Shown here: positions 52,144-61,752 of the stretch, in pieces
How positions within the stretch are numbered: the first letter of the stretch is position 1
Layout: the number at the start of each line of letters is the position of its first letter
Source of the DNA: Palsa-504 sp963808615
Lineage (GTDB): Bacteria > Actinomycetota > Actinomycetes > Streptosporangiales > Streptosporangiaceae
DNA: 64,000 nt
Direction: 5' to 3'
Assembly: GCA_963808615.1 (NCBI GenBank)
Contig: CAWEGV010000012.1
Span: 1 to 64,000, forward strand
The notes under the pieces: model-generated
What the model was told of the DNA's origin: nothing
The model's input: only the letters and a program-made list of their open reading frames with translations
The model's database searches: none
Translations under genes and position numbers: made by a program

Positions 52144-55122
52144 TCAGCTGGATGCTGTCCGGTGTGGTGCCGGCCGGGCTGCAGCCGCAGCCACTGCCAG
52201 CAGGTCAGAGGTGTGGGTGCGGTTGTCGGCCTGGGCGGCCTGTTTCATCGCGGCACGGGCGGCCGGTTCGCCGGTGTGCGGCGGGACAGTGAGCAGGTCG
52301 GTCCGCCCGGCCCTGGCGATTGCGATGAGCAGCCCGGCCGGCATGGTCCCGAACCAGCCGAGCCGCACGACGCGGCTGCCCTCCGGGCCATCGACCCGCA
52401 GCCAGCGGGGCCGACTGGCGTCCCAGTCGGCGCGGCCAAGCAGGATACGAGTGATCGGGCCGTGACGTTGTTCCTCGATGGCCAGGATCAGCCCGGGTAG
52501 TTCGGCGGCCGGGTTGGATGACCGGGGCCACCAGCCTCCGTCGAGCAGCGTGCGGGCCGAAAAGTGGGTCTGCAGCCGCAGTCGTGGCTGGCATGCCGGT
52601 GCCGGACTGGTCGGCGTGTGGTGTTCGGCGGTCGTCGGTCTGGTCGTTGTGCTTTCCTGTCGGGCGGCGTTGCCTGCCGGCCGGGCGTGACCGGGGCTGG
52701 CGGCTGGCTGCGGCGGATGCGGTGGATGGCCCGCCGCAGCTAGGTGATCCGGGACATCATCGGTCTTGCGCACGACGGGCGCGCCGCCGGTGCGCCCTGG
52801 GTCTGCGGAGTCGCGGACCGCGGCACCGTCCGTGCCATGCTGCCAGGCGGCCCCGAACCAGCAGGGATCCGGTTGCTTAAGGAACTGCATATTGTGCGCG
52901 TCGCGGAAGTCCGAGATCAGTCCCCAGGCAAGCAGGGGGCTGTTTACGAAGAGCAGCCTAGCCCCGGCTAGCATCTCGAAGCTGGCTTTGCCAGCCGCGG
53001 GGTCGCTGGCTGTCCGGAGATCACTGTCGCTCGGCTGCGAGCCGAAGAACTGCACGATGCTGGCCGCGAGGTAGCGGTAAGCGTTGATTTCAAGCCCCAA
53101 CGAGTTGACGAGCGCATTCTGCCCGGACTTCGTGCCCGCTGGCGGGCCGTCACCATCCGGTCCGCTGGCCGAGGAGGCATTCGGCCACTTCCCGGCTTCT
53201 GTCCAGAAGTCGCCGCTTGTCTGGTAGAGGGCGTCGCCATTGACCAGCCAGGAGTCGGGCGGTTTGTGGCCCTGCCCATCGCCGTCCGCGGATAGTGCGG
53301 TGACCCGCATGAACCAGGACTTGAACAAGGTCGCCTCCGGCTCGGCTGTGAGCCGGGCGAGTGCGACCCAGCTTGCTGCGGTCTTGGCGCGCAGGTCCTC
53401 CGTGATGAGGGCACGCGTGATGTTCTCGAGCGATCCGCCCAGAGCAGGCTTGGCATTAAGCCGGTAGAGGGTCCGTGCGGACCGGATTAGGTCGCGGGGC
53501 AGGCCACCGGAGACACAATGGCATAGGGCTATGAATGGCTCGGGCATGATAGTACGGCGCTTGATCAGCAGACGTGACTGCGCGTAGGTGAAGGGCTCGA
53601 TGCGCACGATTTCGTCAAATGTGCTGTCGAAGACGTCGCGGAACGGAAGGCCGCGCCGTTCGAAGCTGCTCATCGCGTTCTCCGACACCGACACGAGATA
53701 GAAGCAGCGGTCAATACCGAAGATTGCCTTGATCTCGTTAAGGAAGCGCTCGGCGTCTTCGTCTGAGCTGATCTTGTCCAGCTCGTCTATGCCGATGAAC
53801 AGCTTTACTCTTTGCCGGGATACCGCTTCGGCCAGGTCACGGTAGCCAGCGATGACATTGGGCAGAGTCCTTTCGCGCTCCTCAGCTTCGGTGCTTTGGT
53901 TCGCGGAGGCCTGGGCGACGGAGATATTCAGCGATCCAGACCAGCCGCTGGTGTAGGTCAGCTGGTACCGGATCTCTGCGAGCCACTCTCGTGCAGATTG
54001 CTTAAGTTCGCGCGTGGCCCATACGGGGGGGTGATCGTCGGCCGCGCGTATGGGCCGGCGCCGGCGACGTCGGTATATTCCGAGCGTGTATAGGGAGATG
54101 AGGGCAGCTCCCACGTAGAGGAGCACGAGGCCAGCGGTGAGGCGCGCCGATGCGTTCCCCATGATGGTCGTCAGCTGCTGCCCGAAGCTTTTGTGGGACC
54201 GGGCGAAGGCGAGTTCGACGGTGCCCGCCGCGAGCGCGATCAGCCCGGCGGCCAGCAGAGCTATCGGCCCGGCGGCCAGACCCGTCGGGGTACTGCGCTG
54301 CGTGCTGGCAGGTGCCGACCCTGCGGCCAGCTGGCTCGGCTCGCGACCGGGCCGTATGCCGAGGATCTCCTGGCACAGGCGCGCAAACAGGTAGAGCACA
54401 AAATCTCTGGGCTCATAGCGGACTGGCGCCGAAACCACGAATCCAAGCGAGGGACCGCCCTCGGCTGAGCTGCCTCTCGTCTGGCACAGCGAACGGATCA
54501 GGGTCGTCTTGCCCGATCCGCGAAAGCCGGATAGGCCGATGCTGCCGCCAGGCATGTGCGTGAACAGACCTGAGAGCTTGGCGCTGACTGCGGTCGGCAC
54601 TTCATATTCCGGATGGAAGACCTCCGCTAGGCCCGAGCCGGGAATGGCGGGAAGCTTGGAATGGTACGTGGGGTCCTCACGGTCGTTGATCAAAGCGTTG
54701 ACCTGCGGGCGCGCCCAGTTGGTATAGGCGGAATCCCACCACGCCTTCTGCAACTCGTCCTCTTGCTTCTCGGCCTTACCTTTTAGCTCTGCCAGCTCAT
54801 CTGGACCCGGTGATACGTCCTGGGAACCGAATGGCCACGGGCGCACCAACCGCCTCATCAGGGCAAGCCGAGCCCGGCGTAGGACAGACTGTCTTTTATA
54901 CGCGGTCAGCTGTGCTTCGGCCTGCTGGACCGCGTCAGTCGCGTCGTCCCAGTCTTGCCGTGCCTTGCTGGTAGCTGCAGCGAGCTCGCCTACATGCTCG
55001 GTCAGGACTTCCCTGACGTCGTCCTCAGTCAGGTGATGCTCATCGAGCTTCGGTTTCAGTTCCGGGTCTTTGAGCGTTTGAGGCAATAGCCTCTCGACCG
55101 CAGCCTCGGCGGAAACAGGCAT
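52144..55122 (-). CDS. KAP-family P-loop NTPase read into a DUF5994 domain
   Basis: 992 residues from ATG 55122 (MPVSAEAAVERLLPQ; AGGGGGGCGCT before it). Order: helical N-terminus, coiled coil near 55-130, Walker A GFRGSGKTTL (199-208), two membrane helices (about 280-304 and 328-349) inserted in the ATPase, Walker B KLFIGIDELDKI (about 440-451), SVSENAMSSFERRGLPF sensor region. This layout is typical of KAP NTPases, which include PifA of F plasmid. From about residue 846 a DUF5994 domain follows: RLRLQTHFSARTLLDGGWWP, WDASRPRWLRV, VVRLGWFGTMPAG. DUF5994 is normally a separate protein of about 150 residues; AGGAAAG then ACG at 52647 looks like its old ribosome site with a lost ATG. Confidence 0.75.
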   Translation of the reverse strand: MPVSAEAAVERLLPQTLKDPELKPKLDEHHLTEDDVREVLTEHVGELAAATSKARQDWDDATDAVQQAEAQLTAYKRQSVLRRARLALMRRLVRPWPFGSQDVSPGPDELAELKGKAEKQEDELQKAWWDSAYTNWARPQVNALINDREDPTYHSKLPAIPGSGLAEVFHPEYEVPTAVSAKLSGLFTHMPGGSIGLSGFRGSGKTTLIRSLCQTRGSSAEGGPSLGFVVSAPVRYEPRDFVLYLFARLCQEILGIRPGREPSQLAAGSAPASTQRSTPTGLAAGPIALLAAGLIALAAGTVELAFARSHKSFGQQLTTIMGNASARLTAGLVLLYVGAALISLYTLGIYRRRRRRPIRAADDHPPVWATRELKQSAREWLAEIRYQLTYTSGWSGSLNISVAQASANQSTEAEERERTLPNVIAGYRDLAEAVSRQRVKLFIGIDELDKISSDEDAERFLNEIKAIFGIDRCFYLVSVSENAMSSFERRGLPFRDVFDSTFDEIVRIEPFTYAQSRLLIKRRTIMPEPFIALCHCVSGGLPRDLIRSARTLYRLNAKPALGGSLENITRALITEDLRAKTAASWVALARLTAEPEATLFKSWFMRVTALSADGDGQGHKPPDSWLVNGDALYQTSGDFWTEAGKWPNASSASGPDGDGPPAGTKSGQNALVNSLGLEINAYRYLAASIVQFFGSQPSDSDLRTASDPAAGKASFEMLAGARLLFVNSPLLAWGLISDFRDAHNMQFLKQPDPCWFGAAWQHGTDGAAVRDSADPGRTGGAPVVRKTDDVPDHLAAAGHPPHPPQPAASPGHARPAGNAARQESTTTRPTTAEHHTPTSPAPACQPRLRLQTHFSARTLLDGGWWPRSSNPAAELPGLILAIEEQRHGPITRILLGRADWDASRPRWLRVDGPEGSRVVRLGWFGTMPAGLLIAIARAGRTDLLTVPPHTGEPAARAAMKQAAQADNRTHTSDLLAVAAAAARPAPHRTASS

Positions 55123-55789
55123 AGCGCCCCCCTGAGACAGGGCCACCGAGCGGGGACGCGCCCAGCCGGTGATCCCCCCACATCGCACCGTGGACCGGTG
55201 CTATCTCCGATAATGGCATATCGCGCCGCCTGATCACCGGGACAGCGCGAGCTGTTTCGCCCGGCGCGCAGCCGCAGGCTAGCACCCGCGGCATCTGACG
55301 TGTGGTCAGATGCAGGCGACCATGAACTGTGGCGTTGCAGCGGCATGTGGCCTCTTCGAGGGCCGCATCATGTCTTGCTTTTCGCCAACCGCACTCGGAG
55401 GCAGCCGATGCTGCCGACGAGCTCGAAGTCGGCGTAAGAGACTGACCTACGCATTACGAGTGACATGGTCCCTCGCTGCGCACGCACTGGCTGCACTGAT
55501 AGCACGGGAAATCGCACTGATGGCACTGGCCGCGCTGGGATTATCAGGCGACCCGTTCCACGAACCGTTCCACGCCCCCCAGAGGCGGCGCGTCTCGCTG
55601 TCTTGGTGTGGGAATCGGTCGTTATCTTGAGCTTTCGCGTCAGCCGGAGCTGTGACCTGCGCCATCGCGTCGCGGACACTGTCGTTGACGCGATGGCGGC
55701 GGCCTGATGAGGAGGGCTTCAGGGGCGGGATTGTTACCGGATCGGGTCCTGGCTGTGCGCTGCGGCCGAGCGCTGTTACGCGATGGTTG
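55123..55789. other. no gene recognised
   Basis: 667 bases between the KAP gene and the sigma gene. A plus frame at 55310-55630 (with HALAALIAREIALMALAALG) and a minus frame at 55447-55665 are open but have no ribosome site and no family. Promoter of the KAP gene must lie at the left side. Confidence 0.4.
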
Positions 55790-57340
55790 CTACGTGCATC
55801 TTGCGCCGCCTGTCGCCGGGGGGTGTGGGTCGAGTTGCGGGTTGCGGAGTTCGATCTGGCCGCGGCCGTTCAGGAAGACGCCGAAGATGATGCTGATGGC
55901 GTCGGCCGGGACCTGGGCGGTGACCTCGTGGCGGGTCCAGTCGCGGGTTCCGGTGACTGGGGCGAAGTGGTTCTCGGGATCGTGCCAGGGATCCGGTGGG
56001 GCCGGTCGCCGTCCTTGGCGGGGGATGCGGAGCACCAGTCCGGCGCGGTCGGCGACGCCGGTGGTGCGCAGGTCGCCGCGGAAGGTGACTTGGCGGCCGC
56101 GGTAGTCGTCGGGTTCGATCTCCTGGCTGAGGAAGGCGAATCCGGCGGGTCCGGGCACGGCCGCGGCCAGGATCACCCGCCCGTCTTCGGTGGTGCAGGA
56201 ATAGTCCTGGTCGTGGGATCCGGTCGCCTGGCGCAGGAAGGTGCCATCGAGCTGCCATCGGTGCAGGCCGTCGGTGAACGCCATGTTGCGCGGCTCGAAC
56301 CGGGTGTGCTCGGGCGGCCCGGGGGGTGGCTGCTGGCGGCTGCGGAACGGGCTGAGCGGGTCGGGGCCGGTGACGGGCTCGGCGAGCCGGTCCATCACCG
56401 GGTCGTCGACGGCCAGCGGCGCGCCGGTGATGACGGCCAGGGCCAGGCCGTCGGCCAGGCGGGTGGTGACCTGCCGGGTCCCGCCGGGCACGGCGATGTC
56501 TACCCGCGCGGCGGTCACCGCCGGGCCCAGCTCGGTGACGGTCACGGCGGTCACGGTGATCCCGGCCGCGTGCAGCAGCTGGCCGGTCATATGCCCGGCG
56601 TCGTCTTCGGGGTGTTCCTGGTCGCGGTCGTCGGGGCGGGCCAGCAGGCGCCAGAACCGGCCGATGCGGGCGGACAGCCGGACCGGCAGCGCCCGGTGCC
56701 CGGCGTCGTCGGCGAGCACCACAAGGCCGACTGGCTGGCGTTCTGGCCAGGGGTCGGCGTGCGCGATGCGGACGGCAGTCATGGGGGTCCTCCGGGAGGT
56801 GGCGGGGATGAGGTCGGGGCGGTGCGCGGTGATGTACTCGCGTAGCCGGCGGCGGGCCTTGTGCAGGCTGGCCTTGGCGGCGCCGGGAGTACCGGCGATC
56901 TGGCTGGCGGGCTGGTCGGCGTAGTAGAACAGGGTGACGGCCTGGCGCTGCCCGGGTGGCAGGCCGGCGACCGCGCGGCCCAGCACCTCGGCGCGGTCCA
57001 GGTCCTCCGCTGAGGGCAGGTCGTGCGCCGAGGCCGGGTGCAGGTTCTCGGGCCAGTCACCGAGCAGGGTCAGCGGCGCGCGGCGCCGCTGGGCGCGGCA
57101 GACGTTGGTGAGGATGCCGCCCAGCCAGCCGGCGAACCGGCCGGGGTCGCGCAGCCGGTCCAGTGCGATGAACGCCTGCAGGAACGCGTCTTGCACCGCG
57201 TCGTCGGCGTCGTCTGGCTGCGGGCACAGCCGGGCCGCGCGGGCGCGGACCATCGGCAGGTGCCGTTCGACCAGCAGCCGGAACGCGGCGGGATCGCCGT
57301 CGCGGGCCAGCCGGACCAGGTCGTCGTCTGGGATGTCCAT
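55790..57340 (-). CDS. ECF sigma factor joined to nuclease-like/jelly-roll protein
   Basis: 516 residues. Residues 1-180: ECF sigma (region 2 FRLLVERHLPMVRARAARLC, DDADDAVQDAFLQAFIALDR; region 4 LPPGQRQAVTLFYYADQPAS, GAAKASLHKARRRLREYI). Residues 187-330: a domain like bifunctional nuclease/DUF151 (VRIAHADPWPER, GLVVLADDAGHRALPVRLSA). Residues 365-505: a jelly-roll (FEPRNMAFTDGLHRWQLDGT, WTRHEVTAQVPADAISIIFG). GGAGGACCCCC then ATG (Met187) is a perfect internal start. Removing one C of that run would end the sigma frame in ATGA at this ATG, so it may be two overlapping genes. Confidence 0.75.
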   Translation of the reverse strand: MDIPDDDLVRLARDGDPAAFRLLVERHLPMVRARAARLCPQPDDADDAVQDAFLQAFIALDRLRDPGRFAGWLGGILTNVCRAQRRRAPLTLLGDWPENLHPASAHDLPSAEDLDRAEVLGRAVAGLPPGQRQAVTLFYYADQPASQIAGTPGAAKASLHKARRRLREYITAHRPDLIPATSRRTPMTAVRIAHADPWPERQPVGLVVLADDAGHRALPVRLSARIGRFWRLLARPDDRDQEHPEDDAGHMTGQLLHAAGITVTAVTVTELGPAVTAARVDIAVPGGTRQVTTRLADGLALAVITGAPLAVDDPVMDRLAEPVTGPDPLSPFRSRQQPPPGPPEHTRFEPRNMAFTDGLHRWQLDGTFLRQATGSHDQDYSCTTEDGRVILAAAVPGPAGFAFLSQEIEPDDYRGRQVTFRGDLRTTGVADRAGLVLRIPRQGRRPAPPDPWHDPENHFAPVTGTRDWTRHEVTAQVPADAISIIFGVFLNGRGQIELRNPQLDPHPPATGGARCT

Positions 57341-57348
57341 GCTCTGTG

Positions 57349-58365
57349 TTACTCCTGGGTTCCCGGCCGGGCCGGGGACAGTTCCGGGTTGCGCAGCTCG
57401 ATCCGGCCGCGGCCGGTCAGTGAGGTGCCGAACCGGATGACGCCGGCGTCGCCGGGGACGGGCATCGTGACCTCATGCCAGGTCCAGTCGCTGCTGCCCG
57501 GGCCGGTCAGGCTGCTGCCGCCGCGATCGCGCAGCTGGCCGCCGGGAGGCTGGTCGGGCAGGCCTGCGGCCAGATGCAGCCCGGCCTGGCCGGCGACGCC
57601 GGTTGTGCGCAGCTGCCCGCGGAAGGTGACCGCGGCACCGCGGTAGTCGTCGGCGTAGATCTCCTGGAACAGGACGGCGAACCCAGAGGGCTCCGGGACC
57701 GCGGAAGCCAGCACCGCGGTCCCGTCTGCGGCGGCGCGGGAATAGTCCTGCCAATGCGGCCGGCCGGCATCAAGGAAGCTGCCAGCCAGCTCCCAGTAGT
57801 CCAGGCCGTCGGTGAACGCCATGTTCCGCGGCTCGAAACTCTGCCGCTGCCCGGGATCGCCCGGCAGCCGGACGGCCGAGGGCAGCAGGAACGGCGCATG
57901 CACGTCCTCGCCGCGGACCGGGACCGCGAGCCGGTCCATCACCGCATCGGCCACCCGGACCGGCGCCCCGGCCACGACCGCCAGTTTCAGGCCGTACCCG
58001 GCGCTCACCGTCACATGCCGGGTTCCGGCCCCCGTGGCCAGCTCGACCCGCGCCGCAGCCGTGTCCGAGCGCAGCTCCGGCACATCCTCGCCGGCCGGCT
58101 CGATGTCCACGGCGGTCACCGCCACCTCCGCCGCGCGCAGCAGCCGGGCCGCCGTCTCCTCCAGGACACCGGCCATCACGGCGTCCCTGGCAGGCCGGTC
58201 CAGCAGCAACCACAGCAACTTGAAATCCAAACCCGGCAGCCACAGCGGCACCGCCCGGTGACCGGTATCATCGGCGAGCACGATGAGCAGCTGGCCGTTC
58301 ACGCCACTGCCGGCCGGCGGCCGTCCGGTCCGGGGATCAGCAAGCACGATGCGGACAATCGTCAC
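57349..58365 (-). CDS. nuclease-like/jelly-roll protein, paralogue
   Basis: 338 residues from GTG 58365 with GGAGGACCGTC before it. Same two domains as the C-terminal part of the next gene: VRIVLADPRTG and LLIVLADDTGHRAVPLWLPG (DUF151-like), FEPRNMAFTDGLDYWELAGS and WTWHEVTMPVPGDAGVIRFG (jelly-roll). No sigma domain. It ends 9 bases before the sigma gene start, so the two form one operon and arose by duplication. I cannot assign activity; DUF151 nucleases degrade RNA and DNA, but catalytic residues are not certain here. Confidence 0.72.
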   Translation of the reverse strand: MTIVRIVLADPRTGRPPAGSGVNGQLLIVLADDTGHRAVPLWLPGLDFKLLWLLLDRPARDAVMAGVLEETAARLLRAAEVAVTAVDIEPAGEDVPELRSDTAAARVELATGAGTRHVTVSAGYGLKLAVVAGAPVRVADAVMDRLAVPVRGEDVHAPFLLPSAVRLPGDPGQRQSFEPRNMAFTDGLDYWELAGSFLDAGRPHWQDYSRAAADGTAVLASAVPEPSGFAVLFQEIYADDYRGAAVTFRGQLRTTGVAGQAGLHLAAGLPDQPPGGQLRDRGGSSLTGPGSSDWTWHEVTMPVPGDAGVIRFGTSLTGRGRIELRNPELSPARPGTQE

Positions 58366-58779
58366 GACGGTCCTCCAGAAGACGGCAAGACAGCGACTGG
58401 GCCCACACTCATAAGTGTCCGACGACCCCGCTACGGGTTACCCGCCGCCTGCAGATCGGGGGAACAGGCAGTGTCGGAGCCAGTCCATACGACGGGACGG
58501 CCCGGATAGGCGAAGCCGAGCCCGGCACTCACCTGCCCGTAACCCGCATGTGAGCGAGCGCCGGGTTCCGCGCCGGCAGATGAGGGCTGGCTGCAGATCA
58601 CCCTGATCTGCACGCCGCGAACCGTCGCAGCCAGGCGGCGTGATGCGGGCCAGGCGGTTACTCGCGCCGCTTGCCGGATCCGCTGTCGAGCATCCCGGTG
58701 CCAAAGTGAGGCGTGGCGAGTGGGTGCCATCGGGCGGGTATGCCGGCAACCGGAGTTCGCCGCGAGGTGGCGTCCGTGC
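58366..58779. other. no gene; promoter region with short palindrome
   Basis: Contains ACACTcataAGTGT (58407-58420), a perfect 5-bp inverted repeat 42 bases before the operon start, perhaps an operator. Related strings (cgctacgggttacccg, ccgtaacccgcatg) recur around 58430 and 58540. No protein gene recognised. Confidence 0.45.
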
Positions 58780-59160
58780 TCACGGTGAATGACGCGCGCC
58801 GCCGAGCGCGTGGGCGAGCTGCCGGCGGAGCCGGGCGTTCTCGTCGGCGAGTTCCTGGTTGCGCTGCAGGGCAGCGGTGAGCCTGGCGCGCAGCGAGGCG
58901 TCGGTGGCCCGCTGGCCTGCCGGGACGGCACTGGCGCGTGTGCCGTTGCGGGTGCCGCGCAGCCGCTGGATCTGGTCGCGGATGTCGGGCTGGGTATAGA
59001 GCCAGGATCGGGACACCCCGGCTTCCCTGGCCACAGACTCGAAGGTCACCACGGTGCCCGCAGTGTCGAGTTCACGGATCGCCCGGATGGCCTTGCTGCG
59101 GGCCAGTTCGTGGCGCCGGCTGGCGGCGGCGATCAGGTGAACGGTGTTGTCAGCGCGCAT
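58780..59160 (-). CDS. tnpC: TnpC-like protein (DUF6262)
   Basis: 126 residues from ATG 59160, overlapping the end of tnpB by 11 bases. An N-terminal HTH-like part (ARSKAIRAIRELDTAGTVVT, FESVAREAGVSRSWLYTQPD) and a C-terminal coiled coil (LTAALQRNQELADENARLRR). Length equals Tn554 TnpC (about 125), which modulates orientation and frequency of transposition. Confidence 0.8.
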   Translation of the reverse strand: MRADNTVHLIAAASRRHELARSKAIRAIRELDTAGTVVTFESVAREAGVSRSWLYTQPDIRDQIQRLRGTRNGTRASAVPAGQRATDASLRARLTAALQRNQELADENARLRRQLAHALGGARHSP

Positions 59161-60649
59161 CCGCGGCCCCCGTTTCGTTCGTGTCCGCCTGGGTTTCCAG
59201 CGCGGCGATGATCTGGTCGAGGTTGCCAAGCACCTGCCGGTTCATCTCGGCCAGCCGCTGCTGTCCGCGGGCCTGGGCGGCGGAGATGATCTGGATTACC
59301 TGCTGGCGCTGCTGGTGGTGCTGGGGCAGGAACTGCGGGGTGGTGATGAACATCGGGCAGGTCAGGCAGGCGTTGGCGTGCGGGCAGGCCTTCACCACGG
59401 GCAGCCCGCAGTAGCCGTTGGGCAGCGCCTGGGTGGCGCGGCCGATCCGCTGGCTGGCCCAGGCCGCCTCGGCCAGCGGCCCGTCCGGGTCCAGGGTGAC
59501 GGTCTCGCCGTTGATGTTGACCTTGCGGGCCGCTTCCCAGTGACGGCGGATGGTCGTATCGGACAGCTGCGCATACCGTGCCGTCATCCGGTGGGAGTCG
59601 TGGTCCAGGATCCGGCGGACGACCTCCTCCGGCACGTCCCGGTTAATCATCTGGGTGCCGAGCGTGTGCCTCCACTGGTGCGGGGTCAGGTGGACGGGCT
59701 GGCCGTGTTCGTCGCGGATGTCGCAGCGTTTCAGCCAGCGGTGAAGCGCCTTGCGGTAGGCGCTGTCACCGACGGGCCGGTGCCCGCCGGGGTTGTCGCG
59801 GAGTTTCGGGAACAGCCGCGGAGGTCCCTGAGGCCATCGGGTCCGCAGGCGCTGGCGGTGTTCGCCGATGGCGCGTTCCAGCTCCTCATCGACCGGGACG
59901 AGCGCCTCGCGTCTCATCTTGTGGTTGTAATAGCGCAGGTAGGGAGCGCCGTTCGCGTCGCGCACGATGCAGTCGCCGGGCAGGCCCAGCGCGTCCGTTA
60001 CGCGCAGCCCGCAGCGCATCAAGATGAGGGTGACCAGCTGGTATGTGGGGATGTTCCACCGGTTGAGGTTGTCCGGCCGCTCTAGTTGGGCCATCACGTG
60101 CCCGCTCAGCGCGCGGGGCAGCCACGCGGGTTGTTTGGGGAAGTCCTCCGGGAAGAACATCGCGTTCATCGGCAGCGTGCTGTCCCAGCCGTGCTGGCGG
60201 ATCGCGGTGAAAAACAGGTTCAGCTGGCCGATCATGTGCCGGTGCGCCATCCTGCCGCCGAACTTGGCATGCAGATAGGCCAGGTAACGCTCCAGCAGGG
60301 GCCGGTCGACCTGCGCCAGCCGGTCCACGGTCACCGCCGGGGAGGCGAGGAACGCCGCGAAGCGCCTGACCGCCAGGACGCTCAGGGCCGCCGTCTCGGC
60401 CACCTGCCCGGTAGATAGCCGCCAGCGGGCCCACCGCTTGGCCAGGTTCTTCAGCCACGGCTGCGGGATGCCCGTGAAAGTGATGTGGGCGATGCCGCGG
60501 TCGGTGATGCCCAGCTCACGAAGCCGCCAGACATCCCGGCCGTACTCTCGGTCCCACGCGGCGTCCTCAGCGCCCGGCCGCGCCCGGCCCCGTGCTCGCA
60601 CGCTTCCTGCGTCCGGGCTGGCGCTGGTGACCGGGACCGGAGAGGTCAT
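59150..60649 (-). CDS. tnpB: TnpB-like tyrosine recombinase
   Basis: 499 residues. A long N-terminal DNA-binding region and catalytic domain with Arg in LMRCGLRVTDALGLPGD, HxxRH in LTPHQWRHTLGTQMI, and the late His and Tyr in DHDSHRMTARYAQLSD. The C-terminal part has a Cys cluster (YCGLPVVKACPHANACLTCP) and a helical tail, as in Tn554-type TnpB. The ATG overlaps the tnpA stop (ATGA). Confidence 0.88.
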   Translation of the reverse strand: MTSPVPVTSASPDAGSVRARGRARPGAEDAAWDREYGRDVWRLRELGITDRGIAHITFTGIPQPWLKNLAKRWARWRLSTGQVAETAALSVLAVRRFAAFLASPAVTVDRLAQVDRPLLERYLAYLHAKFGGRMAHRHMIGQLNLFFTAIRQHGWDSTLPMNAMFFPEDFPKQPAWLPRALSGHVMAQLERPDNLNRWNIPTYQLVTLILMRCGLRVTDALGLPGDCIVRDANGAPYLRYYNHKMRREALVPVDEELERAIGEHRQRLRTRWPQGPPRLFPKLRDNPGGHRPVGDSAYRKALHRWLKRCDIRDEHGQPVHLTPHQWRHTLGTQMINRDVPEEVVRRILDHDSHRMTARYAQLSDTTIRRHWEAARKVNINGETVTLDPDGPLAEAAWASQRIGRATQALPNGYCGLPVVKACPHANACLTCPMFITTPQFLPQHHQQRQQVIQIISAAQARGQQRLAEMNRQVLGNLDQIIAALETQADTNETGAADAR

Positions 60650-61752
60650 AGCCGCACCTCCTGCCCGGTGAACCAGCCCGCCCGTTCCAGGGCCCTGCGG
60701 GCGTCTTCCATGGTCAGATGCCCGTACACGCTGGAAGTGGTGGTCATGTCCGCGTGGCCAAGCAGCTTGGACACGACCTCAATGGGCACGCCGTCGCGCA
60801 GCATCCGGGTGGCCGCGGTGTGCCGGCACCAGTGCGGGTCAAAGCCGATGCCCGTCCGCCGGCGCAGCCGCCGCACCAGGTCATAGACCGCCGGGTAGCC
60901 CAGCGGGTGGCCATGCGGCTGGCCCCACAGGTTAACGAACACGTAGTCGCAGTCCAGATCCCCGTACTCGCCGTGCAGGTAATCGGCATACAACCGGATC
61001 AGCCCGGCGCTGACCGGGATCAAGCGCGGCTCCCGCGACTTGCTGCGGGCCCCGTTGCCGTTGTCCCTGGGCACCACCGCCACCTCACGCTCGGCAGCGG
61101 CCAGGTCCTCATGCCGCAGGCCCAGCGCCTCGCCGATCCGCATCCCGGTCTCATACAGCACCGCAAACAAGAACCGGTCCCGCAGCCGGTCGCAGGCATC
61201 CAAGACCGCCTGCATCTCGGCGACAGTGAGCACGCGCGGCAGCTTGCGGGGCACCTTCAGCGCGACCGTGCGCCCGGCATGCGGCTGGCCCTTGGTGATG
61301 TGGTGCAGGAACGGCCTCCACGCCGCGCCCCGCCGCCCAGCAGGCTGCCAGGTCACCAGCAGCTCGCCGAGATCGACGCCGCTGCGCGCCGCGTGCTGGT
61401 AAAACGCGCTCAGCGCCGACAGCTTGCGGTTGACCGTCGATTCCCCGCAGTGGTGCTCCACCGACGGCAGCACCGCCACCGCCCCATCGCGCGCGGCCGG
61501 AGGGCGCCGCAGCCAGGCGACAAACCCGGCAACGTCTTCCAGCCGGACCTCGCGCCAGTCCAGACCCCGCCCGGCCAGGAACACGAACCAGTCCCTCAGG
61601 TCGTGCGCATACGCCCGGACCGTGTTCGGAGACCGCTCGATGTCGGTCAGGTACGCCAGATACCGCTCGATCGGCCGCACCGGACCCTCGTCACCCAGCA
61701 CCGTCCACGACTCGCGCCGCGTCACGGGCAACAGCACACGCTGAACAAGCAT
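60646..61752 (-). CDS. tnpA: TnpA-like tyrosine recombinase
   Basis: 368 residues from ATG 61752, chosen for GGGAGGAGCG directly before it; the frame is open further upstream. SAM-like N-terminal domain (YLTDIERSPNTVRAYAHDLR), catalytic residues R in ETGMRIGEALGLRHEDL, HxxR in HWCRHTAATRMLRDG, H in LGHADMTTTSSVYGHL with the nucleophile Tyr. Same length as Tn554 TnpA (361). Confidence 0.9.
   Translation of the reverse strand: MLVQRVLLPVTRRESWTVLGDEGPVRPIERYLAYLTDIERSPNTVRAYAHDLRDWFVFLAGRGLDWREVRLEDVAGFVAWLRRPPAARDGAVAVLPSVEHHCGESTVNRKLSALSAFYQHAARSGVDLGELLVTWQPAGRRGAAWRPFLHHITKGQPHAGRTVALKVPRKLPRVLTVAEMQAVLDACDRLRDRFLFAVLYETGMRIGEALGLRHEDLAAAEREVAVVPRDNGNGARSKSREPRLIPVSAGLIRLYADYLHGEYGDLDCDYVFVNLWGQPHGHPLGYPAVYDLVRRLRRRTGIGFDPHWCRHTAATRMLRDGVPIEVVSKLLGHADMTTTSSVYGHLTMEDARRALERAGWFTGQEVRL

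Larger units (their letters stand above)
58780..61752 (-). mobile_element. Tn554-type transposition module
   Basis: Three leftward overlapping genes: tyrosine recombinase tnpA, tyrosine recombinase tnpB, small tnpC. This is the order of the Tn554 family, which transposes site-specifically without terminal inverted repeats. Cargo normally follows tnpC, that is to the left (the sigma/nuclease-like pair and the KAP gene are candidates). I could not find element ends. Confidence 0.75.
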
